From Microvelia longipes (taxonomy: Eukaryota > Arthropoda > Insecta > Hemiptera > Veliidae): DNA of 64,000 bases. The stretch's first letter is position 1; the number at the start of each line of letters is the position of its first letter. The translations under genes and the position numbers were made by a program. The stretch is from the NCBI GenBank assembly GCA_018340805.1, contig JACMZG010001913.1:30962934-31026933 (forward strand), in the 5' to 3' direction. Positions 11,311 to 21,651 of the stretch are shown piece by piece. The notes below the pieces were generated by a model. It did not search any database. It had not been told where the DNA came from and saw only the letters and a program-made list of their open reading frames with translations.

Positions 11311-13776
11311 CTAAATTTCTAACAAGACTTGCCCTCTTAAAAGTGATTGGTTCAAGCTTACTTTTCCTTTGCCTGATGTCGCCGATCCGTCATAGACTAC
11401 TCTAACCTTTGTACTAGATTTCTGTGGTGTAAATACTGCATGGTGTGGCAGATAGTGTATAAGTTGTCCTTCTGCTGCTTCCTCTTCTATGTTCACCTGC
11501 TCTATGATACCTTTACTTAGCTGATCTGTAATGATCGTATTGTACTTACGGATGACCTCTTTTTCCCCGCCAATGCGACGATGCAACGATCTCAACCTAC
11601 CTAAGGCTAACCTGTAATTATTCGCTAGATTCGAAGGAGGATATTGACGCCATGGCCATGACACTGAATATCTACCATCCTGCACTTTTATATTTTTCTC
11701 AAACTGCTCCAAAGCCCAGTCATCCTCGATTTCTTCGCGATTACTCTCTTTTATGCCTAAAGTTTCTAAACTCCAAAAGTGTATTAAATCTATTTCTTTT
11801 CCCTTGAAAAGTGAACAGTTGTCTTCTTCCATATACATTTCAATCTCGTTGTTCTGTTTAAGACAAGTCAACATACTTACAAAACAAGGACTGTTATCCT
11901 TTTCTTCACTTCTCCCAGTTATGATCCAACCAAATTTTGAACTTAACATGTATAAACCTCTTTGTAACTCTATTTTTTCTAGCGTAATGATCTCATAATA
12001 GTAACTATTACCTAACAAAATTTGAATTTCTGCACTATTATTTACTAGTTTTGGTTTGTCTGCAAAATTTAGATTTGGAAACTTACTCTTTGCGTCTTCT
12101 AAATGCTTATTGTACTCTATTTTGTTTCTTAAAATAAACGGGACAACATTTGCTGTTATGCTTATGAAAGAACCGTTGGTCATTTTTAGATTTACTTCAA
12201 CAGTGTAAGAATCTATTACTACCGGCTTAGTCGTTCCGAAAACTGATATTGTTAGTTTTTCTTCGTGGACTGGCTCTAAGTTTAGTTGTTTTGCTAATTT
12301 TTCTACTATGTAAGATCGGTGGCTACCCGTATCAAGAATTACTCTTCCATTTGCTTTACTTGAATTGCAATTGTTGTATATTTCTACCGTAGCAGTTTGC
12401 ATAGATCCTAGGGGTGCCCAAGCCATGAGTTGAGCATCACCCTTATCTTCTTTATTAGCACTAAGTTTCTCTATATGAACATTTTTGTTCCCTATCTTTT
12501 TTGGGCACAGACTACGGTGGTGATATTTACTTTTACAATAAAAACATGACTTAAAAACTGAGCAATTCTGAACGGTATGTTTAGATTTTCTTAAACATTT
12601 ATAACAACAACCTTTTAACATCTCTTTCCTTGAATCTATAGTAGGGAATTTTGGACATTCGTCAGTCCAATGATCTTCAGTACAATACCTGCACTTTAAT
12701 GTACCCGCTAATAACATGCCAGTAGTACTCTGACTATTATTTCCTTCTTTACTTAAATTATTTTTTCTATAATAACTATGATCATACTTACTGTAATTTC
12801 CTTCATTTCTCATTGAACTACCTATTTTTTCTTTATTGCTAATTAATAAGTCCAACTGTTTCCTTAACTTTTTTGTACCATCTACCTGACTGACTAAATT
12901 CTGTGAGTTTAATAACTCTAAAACTGACTCCTCTAAAGTTTTAAATTCTTCTAGTTGCAATAAAATTTCAGACGGAAATTTTGACTTTATTAACGAAAAC
13001 GTATTAGAATTTTCAATATTTTCACCTAATCCCTCTAGTGACCTACAAAAATTTTCAACTAGATCTAAAGTGGACCTTAAACGTGAAGTCGTATTATTTG
13101 ATTGTGGCAAATTTCTAAATTTGAAATATATATCCTCAATTATAAGAGCTTTGTTGGCAAACCTATTTTTTAAAATATCAATAGCGGCATCATAATTGTT
13201 ACTAGTTAAAGATAAACCGGCTATGGCCTGAGCGGCATCACTAGAGAGTTGTTGTTTCAGTAAATTAAACTTATCTACTTTGCTTATATTGGGTTTGCAG
13301 TCAACAGCGGTATGGAATCTCTCCCAAAATTCAAACCATTTTAAACGGTCACCCGAAAAAGTGGGCATAATCAACTTAGGAAGTTTCGCTGACATTTCCC
13401 CCATATCTATGCTCGAGCCCCTGTTTGTTCCTTCACCAACACTAACCTTTGCTTTATCTTGCAACCTATTGTGAAGTAAAACCTTAACATCTTCAGCGTC
13501 GAGCATAATGTTTGTGAAAACTTCATTATCGTTTTGAAACCTGGTGGCTTCATCAGGACTTACCGAGACAGATTCTAATTTAGCTATGTACTCATTGTAC
13601 TTCTCCAAGTACCTATTTATTTTACCTAACAGATCTACTCCTGTTTTCCTATCAATCTGTCCATTATCGGCATTCTCTACCCAACCTCTAATCTCAGCCG
13701 TTACATCAGTTAGACGCTTCCGAACTGGACCTAGTGCACTTCTAACTGAATTGGCAGTGGAAGTCATTGCTCTCAA
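11311..13776 (-). pseudogene. BEL/Pao gag, protease and RT N-part
   Basis: An 821-codon frame. Residues about 130-290 match the DUF1759 gag domain (LIMPTFSGDRLKWFEFWERF). Three zinc knuckles lie at about 362-424 (CRYC..., CYKC..., CFYC...). The aspartic protease active site DTGS is at 482-485, and the RT begins near 700 with PWRQYPPSNLANNYRLAL and HAVFTP...VRVVYDGSA. The frame ends in RT motif territory and the rest of RT resumes in another frame at 11198, so at least one frameshift or small deletion separates them. In a live element this region builds the particle and processes the polyprotein. Confidence 0.9.
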
Positions 13777-13889
13777 GTCCCAAACGTCAGCTAACGCGAG
13801 AACCTAAACCTAATTGATATTACCTGACGCCAGAAACTTGAACCTCTCTCTTGTTCAGATTAACTATTTCTTCAGTTAGTAGTAACCAC

Positions 13890-13904
13890 GCTTTTCTGTT
13901 ACCA
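13890..13904 (-). other. Candidate tRNA primer-binding site of the BEL element
   Basis: On the minus strand the inner LTR ends in GCCACA and the next bases are TGGTAACAGAAAAGC with no gap. Starting with TGG, the complement of the tRNA CCA end, is the expected form. The tRNA itself was not identified. Confidence 0.55.
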
Positions 13905-14033
13905 TGTGGCGAATTCTGCCTCCAGCTCGGCTAACTAATGCTAAAAGCTTTTTCAAAAAAATTCGTTTGCTGTCTCAAACCCATGCTCAAACCATAATAA
14001 CAATATATTTTTCTGTTTGACATCATAAATCAA
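13905..14033 (-). repeat. Partial inner BEL LTR
   Basis: It starts with TGTGGCG like the outer LTR but has several differences (CTCGGC, an extra CCATGCTCAAACC segment, CTGTTTGACATCAT). It breaks off after about 128 bases at AAATCAAA, a short word also present at the start of the inverted integrase copy. Confidence 0.75.
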
Positions 14034-15293
14034 ATTTATTAATAAAACAGTTAGGATTATATTTTGATAAAAATAAGGTTATAAGGTGTAAAGGTAGACT
14101 TGCACACGCAGACTTAAATGAAAATGAAAAATTTCCTGTATTATTACCTGGTAAAGAGGATTTTACAAAATTAGTAATCTATAGCGTTCATAAGAAACTT
14201 TTTCATGTTGGAGTAAGCCATACTCTATGTATATTAAGATGGCAGTATTGGGTGCGTCTAGGCAGATCAGTGGTAAATAAAGTCTTGCGTAAATGCGTTT
14301 CTTGTACTAAGATGGAAGGTAAAGCTTTTAATTACCCTGAGCCACCAGCTCTACCTGATTTAGAATAACTAGGACTGAGAGTTTTACATCTGTAGGTATT
14401 GATTACTTAGGTCCTTTGTGGGTCAATACATTGGAGGGAAAGACTAAAGTTTGGATATGTTTGTTTACTTGCTTGGTAGTTAGGGCCGTTCACTTAGAGG
14501 TTGTTGAGAGTTTAAGTGCGGAAGACTTTTTACTTTGCTTACGAAGGTTTGTTGCCCGCAGAGGTGTGCCGAAATTAATCCTTTCGGACAACGCAACTCA
14601 TTTTAAAACAGTAGAAAAGGTCCTGTCCACAAAAATTAAAACCATAGATTTTGAGGTCCGTTCCTATTTTGTGGAAAAGGGAATAGTGTGGAAATGGGTC
14701 CCTGAATTTTCACCTTGGATGGGAGGGGCCTATGAGAGGCTCATAGGGCTTACCAAGCGATGCCTCAAAAAGACATTAGAACAGAAATTATTGACTCGTG
14801 TCCAACTGGATACTATAGTTGTGGAAGTGGAGTCTGTGCTCAATTCCCGACCGTTAGTGTACGTGGGTCCGACGCCGAGGAGATATTGACCCCAGCGCAC
14901 TTATGTCAGCTTAGATCTGTGGTCTCGTTGGAAGCTGACAATTACAAAAATGAAAAACATTTTAATAAAACTCAAGATGAACTTTTAGAAAGTTGGAAGA
15001 AAGGCGCTAAGCTTTTGGATCAGTTTTGGGAAATCTGGAAGAAATAGTATCTCTTCAGTTTGCGGGAGAGATCAAAATTGCGAAAAAAGAAAAGGTCTCT
15101 TCGCGACACACCAACAATCGGAGAAGCGGTCTTAATAGAAGATAGATTGCCCCGACAAAGATGGAAAACTGGGCGTATTGTAGCGCTAAATTCTAGTCGT
15201 GATGGAGTGGTTAGGTCTGTTGTGGTCAAGACCAAATCTCGTAACTTGACCAGACCAATTAATAAACTCTATCCTTTGGAAGTCGATGAATAA
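14026..15293 (+). pseudogene. Inverted duplicate of the BEL integrase half
   Basis: This is a plus-strand near-identical copy of the complement of about 8473-9745: integrase zinc finger, DDE core (LSDNATHF, GAYERLIG) and the C-terminal tail, followed by the 3' non-coding region to 15478. Intact open frames are 14416-14889 and 15060-15293. The part before 14416 has a stop in the linker (after PALPDLE), and a TAG replaces the GAG of the outer copy's KKEYL at 15045. The frameshift near 14880 is shared with the minus-strand copy, so both derive from one already defective source or one was copied from the other. Confidence 0.9.
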
Positions 15294-15478
15294 TTTCATA
15301 CTTTATTGTTTACTATCTTCGTATTTTGTTTTCTTTTTCGTTTAAGTTATTTTCAACTTCATAAAGCACATATATTTACTAATTCCGTTAATTACACATT
15401 AATTTAAAAGGAGAAAATTATACAGAGAAAAAAAATCAGTTTGGAACCAAAGGAGAGAAAATCAAGTCAGCTCTGGAG

Positions 15479-15710
15479 TGTCGCGATGGCGATAAATTAG
15501 TTTTATTTTTATTTAATTATAAATTTTGATTTATGATGTCAAACAGAAATGTCGCGATAGCGATAAATTAGTTTTATTTTTATTTAATTATGAATTTTGA
15601 TTTATGTCAAATAGAAAAATATATTGACATTATTGTTTGAGACAGCAAACGAATTTTATTGAAAAAGCTTTTAGCATTAGTTAGCCAAGCTGGAGGCAGA
15701 ATTCGCCACA
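15479..15710 (+). repeat. BEL LTR with 71-base 5' partial duplicate
   Basis: TGTCGCGAT occurs at 15479 and again at 15550. The first unit (15479-15549) carries GATGTCAAACAG, the variant of the inner LTR at 13905. The second (15550-15710) is a full LTR whose sequence is that of the left outer LTR at 8126-8285, in opposite orientation. Confidence 0.8.
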
Positions 15711-15897
15711 ACTTGTATAAAGTTTATACAAAAATTTAAAAATAGGAAAAGCGTTGTTAGTTTTTAAATAGATTACCGCTGGGAATGAAAATATGCATTT
15801 ACTATCTGAGAACGAGCGAAGCGAGTCTGATGTAGGAAGGATGAGCGTAGTGAATCCGATGTGATAAGGAACACTTCCGAGGTACCCCGTACCCGAT
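15711..15897 (+). repeat. Dispersed 0.8-kb repeat, copy 1, distal part
   Basis: Continues the repeat interrupted at 8125. It contains GACGAGC-like wording (GAACGAGCGAAGCGAGTC), then AGGATGAGCGTAGTGAATCC, and ends with TTCCGAGGTACCCCGTACCC. Confidence 0.75.
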
Positions 15898-17779
15898 TAT
15901 TTTAACTATAACTAAAAAGTTATAGTTCATAATTTATATAATTTAATAATTTAGTTAGTAGGACATAATTCATGGAATATTAAAATTAATAATGGCATTC
16001 ATTTTTAAGAAATTTTATAAGCTTTCCGACATTCGTGGCTCTAAAAATGTAATTTCTAGTTTAAATGGCCGACTTATTAAAGTAAGGTACCAACACCTGA
16101 AAAATTATCAAAATGCGTTATAGCAGCGAAGCAGTGAGGAATCACAACAACAAAGAGGTACTTAAATCTGTTGCAAATTATGATTAGAAATGTAGATCTT
16201 GACGGTCAAAATTCATTTTAATATTTCGACATCTTTTCGAAAGATTTTAGAACTAAGAAAGATGTTAAACTATTTTCGATTTTGAGACCCGTTCTTGGAT
16301 TTCTTCCAAAATCCCATCTCCTCTTTTTCTCATTTGACTTTTTTTAAAGCTTCGTATTGATTTAATCATTCAAACTTTATAGCGTTTTAAAATAATATAT
16401 ATGCTCGGACATCTATACAAGAATTTACACATACGGGATATCTTGTTTTGGTATATTTAGGTCTTGAAAAGTGAAAATTTGTTAGAACATAAGTGGATTT
16501 CCTTTGTTCAGGTATTAAACTGTTTATAATACATAAGAGACAGAGTTGAAATACATCAAGCTCTCTTTTCTTATGTCGTGAGCCTAAAATAAATTTTTAT
16601 TTTTACTGCAACCATAAAATAACGTATAACAGTGAAATAAATTTGACTTATATGTAATGAAAAAATAAAAAAAATAAATAAAGAAGTTTTGCAAAGAAAA
16701 TAAAACCCTTGTTTTATGGGGATCAGGAAACCGTCCCTGGAAAGGAAAATAATAAAAAATTCTTACAACTTGCTTTGCATCTTCTGAGCTTTTTATCTTA
16801 GGATATAACGGATTCTTAAAAAATTTGTTAGTGAGTTGATTATGAGGAAAATTTGGCTACGATGGTACATTAGAACACAAGCCAGATATATAAGGAACGA
16901 TATTGAAGCTCAGCTTGTGAATATCTCTCTTGCTCTAGAAACAGAGAAAACAATTTCCCATCCTTAGAATATTTTATCGGCTATCTTCGTTTTTTTATTG
17001 TCATTAGATAATGAATGCATCACCTTATTTTCTATGATAAGAAAGAAGCAATGTTTAATTAACTTTTTTTTTAACACACGATTCAGCAATTACGTTTCTC
17101 AATCATCGGGTCTTGGAGTGAGACCAGATTTTTTATACAGTCTGGATGAGAAATCATTGTTCCGTATTAGAGAGTTTGTCTTGTAGGAAGCCTTATTCCT
17201 AATTAGTCGTTTAACGAGTTTTATTGATTATTAGACAGCAATGTTTTGGACTGTTATGATAAATAATAAAGGTAAAATAATAAAGGGCTGCAGCTTTTTT
17301 TCTTTGTTTTTATTAGATTAGCACCTTAAAGCATTTGTCGATCAAAGCCCCTTTCTTTTTCTTTAAATATACAGTATAATGGTAAACCATGCTTAGGGGA
17401 ACAAAAAAAAATGAATCAAACATAGAACCTCAACACAGAATTCATGGGAAGAGGCGAAAGGGCAATCGACCTGCCCCGAAAGCCTCAAAAAAGAAAATAG
17501 AGAAGAAAGAATAAAAATAAAAAAGGAAACAATTCTGGCACGGTGGTTCACATGTTGTGCGAATTTCCTTTGGATGTGTGTTTTCGTGCTTAACAACAAT
17601 CAACAATATTTTTTATAGTTTTTTACATTATATAAGTTTACAACTACAAAATAATTCTACCGCGGTTGTTCTCTGTCAGGTGAATTTCATTTAAAATGCG
17701 TGCTTCCGTGCTTGACAACTCATTTCTTGCTTAAGGTCCCGGTTCATGCTTTAGAACCTAAGCAGTTACTCAATAACTG
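15898..17779. other. Non-coding sequence, nothing recognised
   Basis: AT-rich. The 62-residue + frame at 16998 and 68-residue - frame at 17393 show no motif. A short + frame at 17389-17511 encodes a lysine-rich 40-residue peptide with no recognisable family. Confidence 0.4.

Positions 17780-17836
<57 letters not shown>
17780..17836. repeat. (TA)n microsatellite
   Basis: About 28 uninterrupted TA units, just after an imperfect hairpin AGCAGTTACTCAATAACTGC. Confidence 0.95.
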
Positions 17837-17838
<2 letters not shown>

Positions 17839-18040
17839 CTGGATCCAGCCTTGCCTGCCTTAACAATGCTGTCTTTATTTTTTTACCTGTCTTAGATTTC
17901 CTTATTTAAACTGTAAGTATATAGGTAAAGTATTAAGTAGTAAGTATAAGTAAGCACTAAAAATCCGAAATCGAGATTTTACCAAGTTGTCTATTTTAGA
18001 TGATTTGTTTTAGATGATTAATTTGTCCTGAGCGATTTGT

Positions 18041-18560
18041 TCAAAGTTATCAGTCTGTATTATATGTGTGTAGTTTTTCTTGGGATATTAGTTTCTTATG
18101 ACATTATTAACCGACAATAATGACTCGCAGAAGTTCGAAAATTCATACGGAAATTTGTTTAATTAATTTCAAGTTTTGCGCGCTTTAACTCATAAATAAG
18201 ACTTAAAAATGTGTCAAGTTTCATTTAATTAGTAGTATTAGTTCAATTTTTATCGAAAGACTTGTTTTCCTTATTTTTAAAAAAAATATAAATAAAATCG
18301 AAAAATAATCCAATTAAGTTGAAATTGGATTTCTTTTGATGTTGCAAGTATATCTGCATTTTTTAAACAAATAAGCAGCTTCGAGCAAGGTCGGTGTCTG
18401 GATGGGTGACCGCTGGAAATAAAACGTATTTTACTATCTGAAGACGTGGGAAGCAAATCCAAAGACATGTTTCAGTATATATTCGGTTATTTTATATTCT
18501 AAGGAACAGCGATGGGAGGTGAAGAATAATCTCGAGTTACCCTATTACTAATTTTGAAAT
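18041..18560 (+). repeat. Dispersed repeat, partial degenerate copy
   Basis: Lacks the starting hairpin but has the family's interior words: 'tgacattattaaccgacaataatgac' wording near 18098, TAGTTCAATTTTTATCGAAAG near 18238, the 'gagcaaggtcggtgtctggatgggtgacc' segment and AGACGTGGGAAGCAAATCC near 18442. It ends with CTCGAGTTACCCTATTAC. Confidence 0.55.
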
Positions 18561-18794
18561 TACATCACAATTGATATCATTTAATTAATTAATAATTTAA
18601 TATCTTATCTGACACTAATATCAATATAGGTACATACTTTAGAGGACACGTTCACATACAGTAGAGCTAATATGTGAGTTTTTGCCTAAACATACATTAC
18701 TGTTATTGTAGATGTCTAACAATTCTGATGCATTAGATCAATCGAACAGATCAGTTCTGTGAAAGTATTTCTATTCACACAAATCCCAAAATAG
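18561..18794. other. Short non-coding spacer
   Basis: AT-rich sequence with nothing recognised. Confidence 0.4.
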
Positions 18795-19440
18795 TGTGGC
18801 AGGGTCATTCGATGTACAAAAAAGTACATTTTTGGACTCGATGTCACCGATTTTAATATAACTTGGCTGACAAGTAAATAAGTGTAAAAAAGTCACTTAT
18901 TTTGCAATTTCTATCAATCATTATGTGACGAATCTTAACTTTTTAAGAGTTTGACATACCCTGACACACCTTGACACACGTTATGCGCTACCGTGTCCAA
19001 TCCCATGGCGGTCCAAAAATGATACTTTGTGGACATTTCACGAACAGTTTAAGGTCTATTTAGGATTTTTTCTAAATTTTTAAAAATTGGCTTTTTCAGT
19101 GATTCTTATATTTGATTATAATAAAAATTTTTAACAAATTATTCAAAAGTATGTTGAATCTGTGTGACAGGGCCATGTTAAAGCTTTCAAACGCCACCAA
19201 AATATAAATCATACCCTACGCAGAATTACAGATACAGCCATATTTTTAGTCAAGGAAATGTTGAAAAATCACATTTTTTTTCACCACACTACTACGGTAA
19301 TATGGCTGCAACAAATGACTCAAAATATGGATTTTTTTTTCTTCTATAGTACCTATTATTCAGTCAAATTATATTAAAATCGGAGATATCAAGTGTTTTT
19401 ACCTGTGACGATTTGATATATGGAATGACCCCGCAACCAT
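18795..19440. mobile_element. MITE with GGGTCATTC inverted ends
   Basis: The left end (GTGGCAGGGTCATTC, 18795) and right end (complement of ATGGTTGCGGGGTCATTCC) are inverted repeats. Inside, the arms share TCACCGATTTTAATATAACT near 18844 and its complement near 19370. The element is about 645 bases long and has no reading frame. No target duplication could be fixed, so the superfamily is open. Confidence 0.65.
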
Positions 19441-19949
19441 AAACATAATTTGAGATGATTTCTAGAGCCTGACTCTTGAAACATTTAATAACAATTTCCA
19501 TTTAAATTGGATGTAAAAAATTGTTTTTACTCCATTACAAAGAAAAGGACCCTATTATTATTTACTAGTATTTACATGGGAAATAAAAAAGGAGTTCTAA
19601 AAAAATTAAGCCCTCAGGGCACAGTTTTTTATTCGAACCTTTATTTACAAGAAAACCAAGTAGCTCAATTAAAAAAAGGTTTCCAGTACTCTGTTAAAAT
19701 TATTAATAGTTCTTTGTTTGCTAGTCCCTTGACTGTACTTTAAACGATAATTAAACATTTAATTTTAAATACTGTGTTAAATAAGTAATAATTTAAATGA
19801 AAATTTAATAAATCTTCATTATGATTTATGTTTCAAAATATGATATCATTCGACACAAGCAAATAATTATTCTGGCGTTGGGCATTGCATATCGGGCGAA
19901 TTTTCTTTTAAATGGGAGCTTTTGTAATGCTTTATAACTTAATGAACTA
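19441..19949. other. Non-coding, with one unrecognised 78-codon frame
   Basis: A + strand frame at 19507-19743 encodes a 78-residue peptide without stop interruption. No domain, signal peptide or splice context supports it, and I do not recognise it. It may be chance. Confidence 0.25.
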
Positions 19950-20412
19950 ACGTCAATAAAGTTTAAAAACATGTGTCAAACAGTCAAGTCAATAATGTTT
20001 AAAAACATGTACTATACAGACAAGTCAATATAGTTGAAAACCATGTTCTACACAGACAAGTGAATAAAATTTAAAAACATGTACTATACAGACAAGTCAA
20101 TAAAGTTTAAAAAATGTACTACAACAAGTGAATAAAATTAAAAACATGTACTATCAGACAAGTCAATAAAGTTTAAAAACATGTTCTACACAGACAAGTG
20201 AATAAAATTTAAAAACATGTACTATACAGACAAGTCAATAAAGTTTAAAAACATGTACTACACAGACAAGTGAATTTAAAAACACTATACAGACAAGTCA
20301 ATAAAGTTTAAAAACATGTTCTACACAGACAAGTCAATAAAGTTTAAACCATGTACTTTACAGACAATTCAATAAAGTTTACAAACATGTACTATACAGA
20401 TAAGTCAAAGAT
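19950..20412. repeat. 36-bp minisatellite, about 12 copies
   Basis: Tandem units of about 36 bases with the form ACAAGTCAATAAAGTTTAAA followed by ACATGTACTATACAG. Some units have TGAATAAAAT in place of TCAATAAAGT and TTCTACACAG in place of TACTATACAG, giving a partly alternating higher-order pattern. Some units are shortened. Confidence 0.9.
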
Positions 20413-20732
20413 TTAAAGACGTCTAAGTATGCAACTTGAATTTATTTTCTTAAAAGTCACTAGCATTCAAAGATAATTTATATTACACTAGACCCAAAGT
20501 CTCTTTTTTGTAACTTGTGACCTAGACTCTTTGAAAGAAAAAACCTGTAATTGATTTTAAAGGCAATAAGCACCCGATCCTTTGAACGAATTTTCATCAG
20601 GAAATGACGCTTATGAGGTTGTTCTAATGACAGAAGAGGAGGAGCAGGAGAGGCAGGAATTAAACCCGATAATTGGGGAAGATTGGTCAGGGGCAACAGG
20701 CCTCCTATCAAGCGTATTAGTAAATGTATTAG
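20413..20732. repeat. Segment shared with 31838-31905
   Basis: The stretch 20585-20640 (GCTTATGAGGTTGTTCTAATG and neighbours) recurs as the reverse complement near 31838-31905. It is therefore repeat-derived. This explains the small open frames on both strands here, which are not called as genes. Confidence 0.5.
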
Positions 20733-21060
20733 TCATGTACTTTTCCTCATCTTCATACCGAAGGTATAGATAGGAAAAGTATTGGTTTCACCCAAAAAAT
20801 TGTAACCCGAGATTTCACTTGAATTATCCATTTTATTAGTTTTTAGTGTTTTTATTTTATCTGAACCGATTTCAGCTTGATGATGTCTGTGTGTGTATGT
20901 GTCTGTGTCACGCATAACTCCCACTGTGTTAATGCTAGATAGTTGAAACTTGGTACAAAAATCAGCCTTTGGGTCTAGTTGTGCTGCCCGGATTATCAAA
21001 ATTGTATGTTACCACTAACCCTATTTGCTTAGTCAGCAAAAATTTAAAAAAATCGTAAAA
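20733..21060 (+). repeat. Dispersed repeat, 5' part of a copy
   Basis: It begins with the hairpin ACTTTTCCTCATCTTCATACC ... TAGGAAAAGT and continues with the GTGTGTGTATGTG stretch, 'gttgaaacttggtac' and 'gcccggattatcaaaattg' words common to the copies at 36529 and 38550. Confidence 0.6.
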
Positions 21061-21470
21061 AACGAAAAATGACCCGATGAACTTGAATTTTGGCAGGAAT
21101 ATACCTCTTAATATAACAAACAAATCTTTCGAATTTCGTTTTGATATTGACCGCCATTTTGAAATTATTTACTTTTGAAATTTAAAATTTTGACGCGTAA
21201 TAATACCAAAAGTATACACGTGTTTTGACATATAACACGTCGTTGGAACCGCAAAAAAATAGGAACAAATATAAAAAAACTCCGATCAAAATCTATTAAT
21301 TAGTTAAAAAGTTATAAGCGAACTTTGTTAAACGTAAAAGTTTGTTTACATTTGTCAATATTACAAATTCCCGCCGAAACTTCAAATAATTTAAAAAAAC
21401 CGAATAAATATAGGAGCTTTTTCTCATTTAAGATTATGCGAAGTTTAACGTTCTTGTATGCTTTTTTATA
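21061..21470. other. Non-coding sequence, probably degenerate repeat
   Basis: AT-rich with scattered words of the dispersed repeat; no gene. Confidence 0.35.
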
Positions 21471-21651
21471 CGGGTACGGGGTACCTCGGAAGTTTAAAAA
21501 CTCCAGGCCATTTGCTAACCATCCTATTCTGAGGACGAGCGAAGCGAGTCCGATGTTTAAAACCCCAAGGCCATTTGTTAACCATTCTATTCTGAGGACG
21601 AGCGGAGCGAGTCCGAAGGTTGAGGAAAAGTTCCGAGGTACCCCGTACCCG
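21471..21651. repeat. Inverted-repeat element with two internal 66-bp tandem units
   Basis: The two ends are exact inverted copies of CGGGTACGGGGTACCTCGGA. The interior is a tandem pair of about 66 bases (GGCCATTTGCTAACCAT ... GAGGACGAGCGAAGCGAGTC, then GGCCATTTGTTAACCAT ... GAGGACGAGCGGAGCGAGTC). The right end is the same GAGGTACCCCGTACCCG that closes the dispersed repeats at 15897 and 39346. Confidence 0.85.

Larger units (their letters stand above)
8126..15710 (-). mobile_element. Rearranged BEL/Pao LTR retrotransposon with inverted partial copy
   Basis: The outer ends are TGTGGCG at 8126 and CGCCACA at 15710, each next to ACTTG (8121-8125 and 15711-15715). This is a 5-bp target duplication as expected for BEL/Pao. 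From the left it contains: a 160-base LTR; a minus-strand body with gag, protease, RT, RNase H and integrase; a partial second LTR (13905-14033); an inverted plus-strand copy of only the integrase half (14026-15478); a 71-base LTR piece; and a full LTR in opposite orientation to the left one. The outer LTRs differ at only about two positions, while the inner LTR pieces share different variants. It is a non-functional mosaic; RT has YVDN in place of YVDD, and there are frameshifts. Confidence 0.85.

Noticed and set aside
17389..17511. 40-codon lysine-rich + strand frame
   Set aside because: Too short, no splice or motif support; low-complexity composition.
20478..20773. Open frames on both strands, including an acidic + strand peptide
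   Set aside because: The DNA is partly repeated at 31838-31905 in another context, so it is a repeat; no family similarity.
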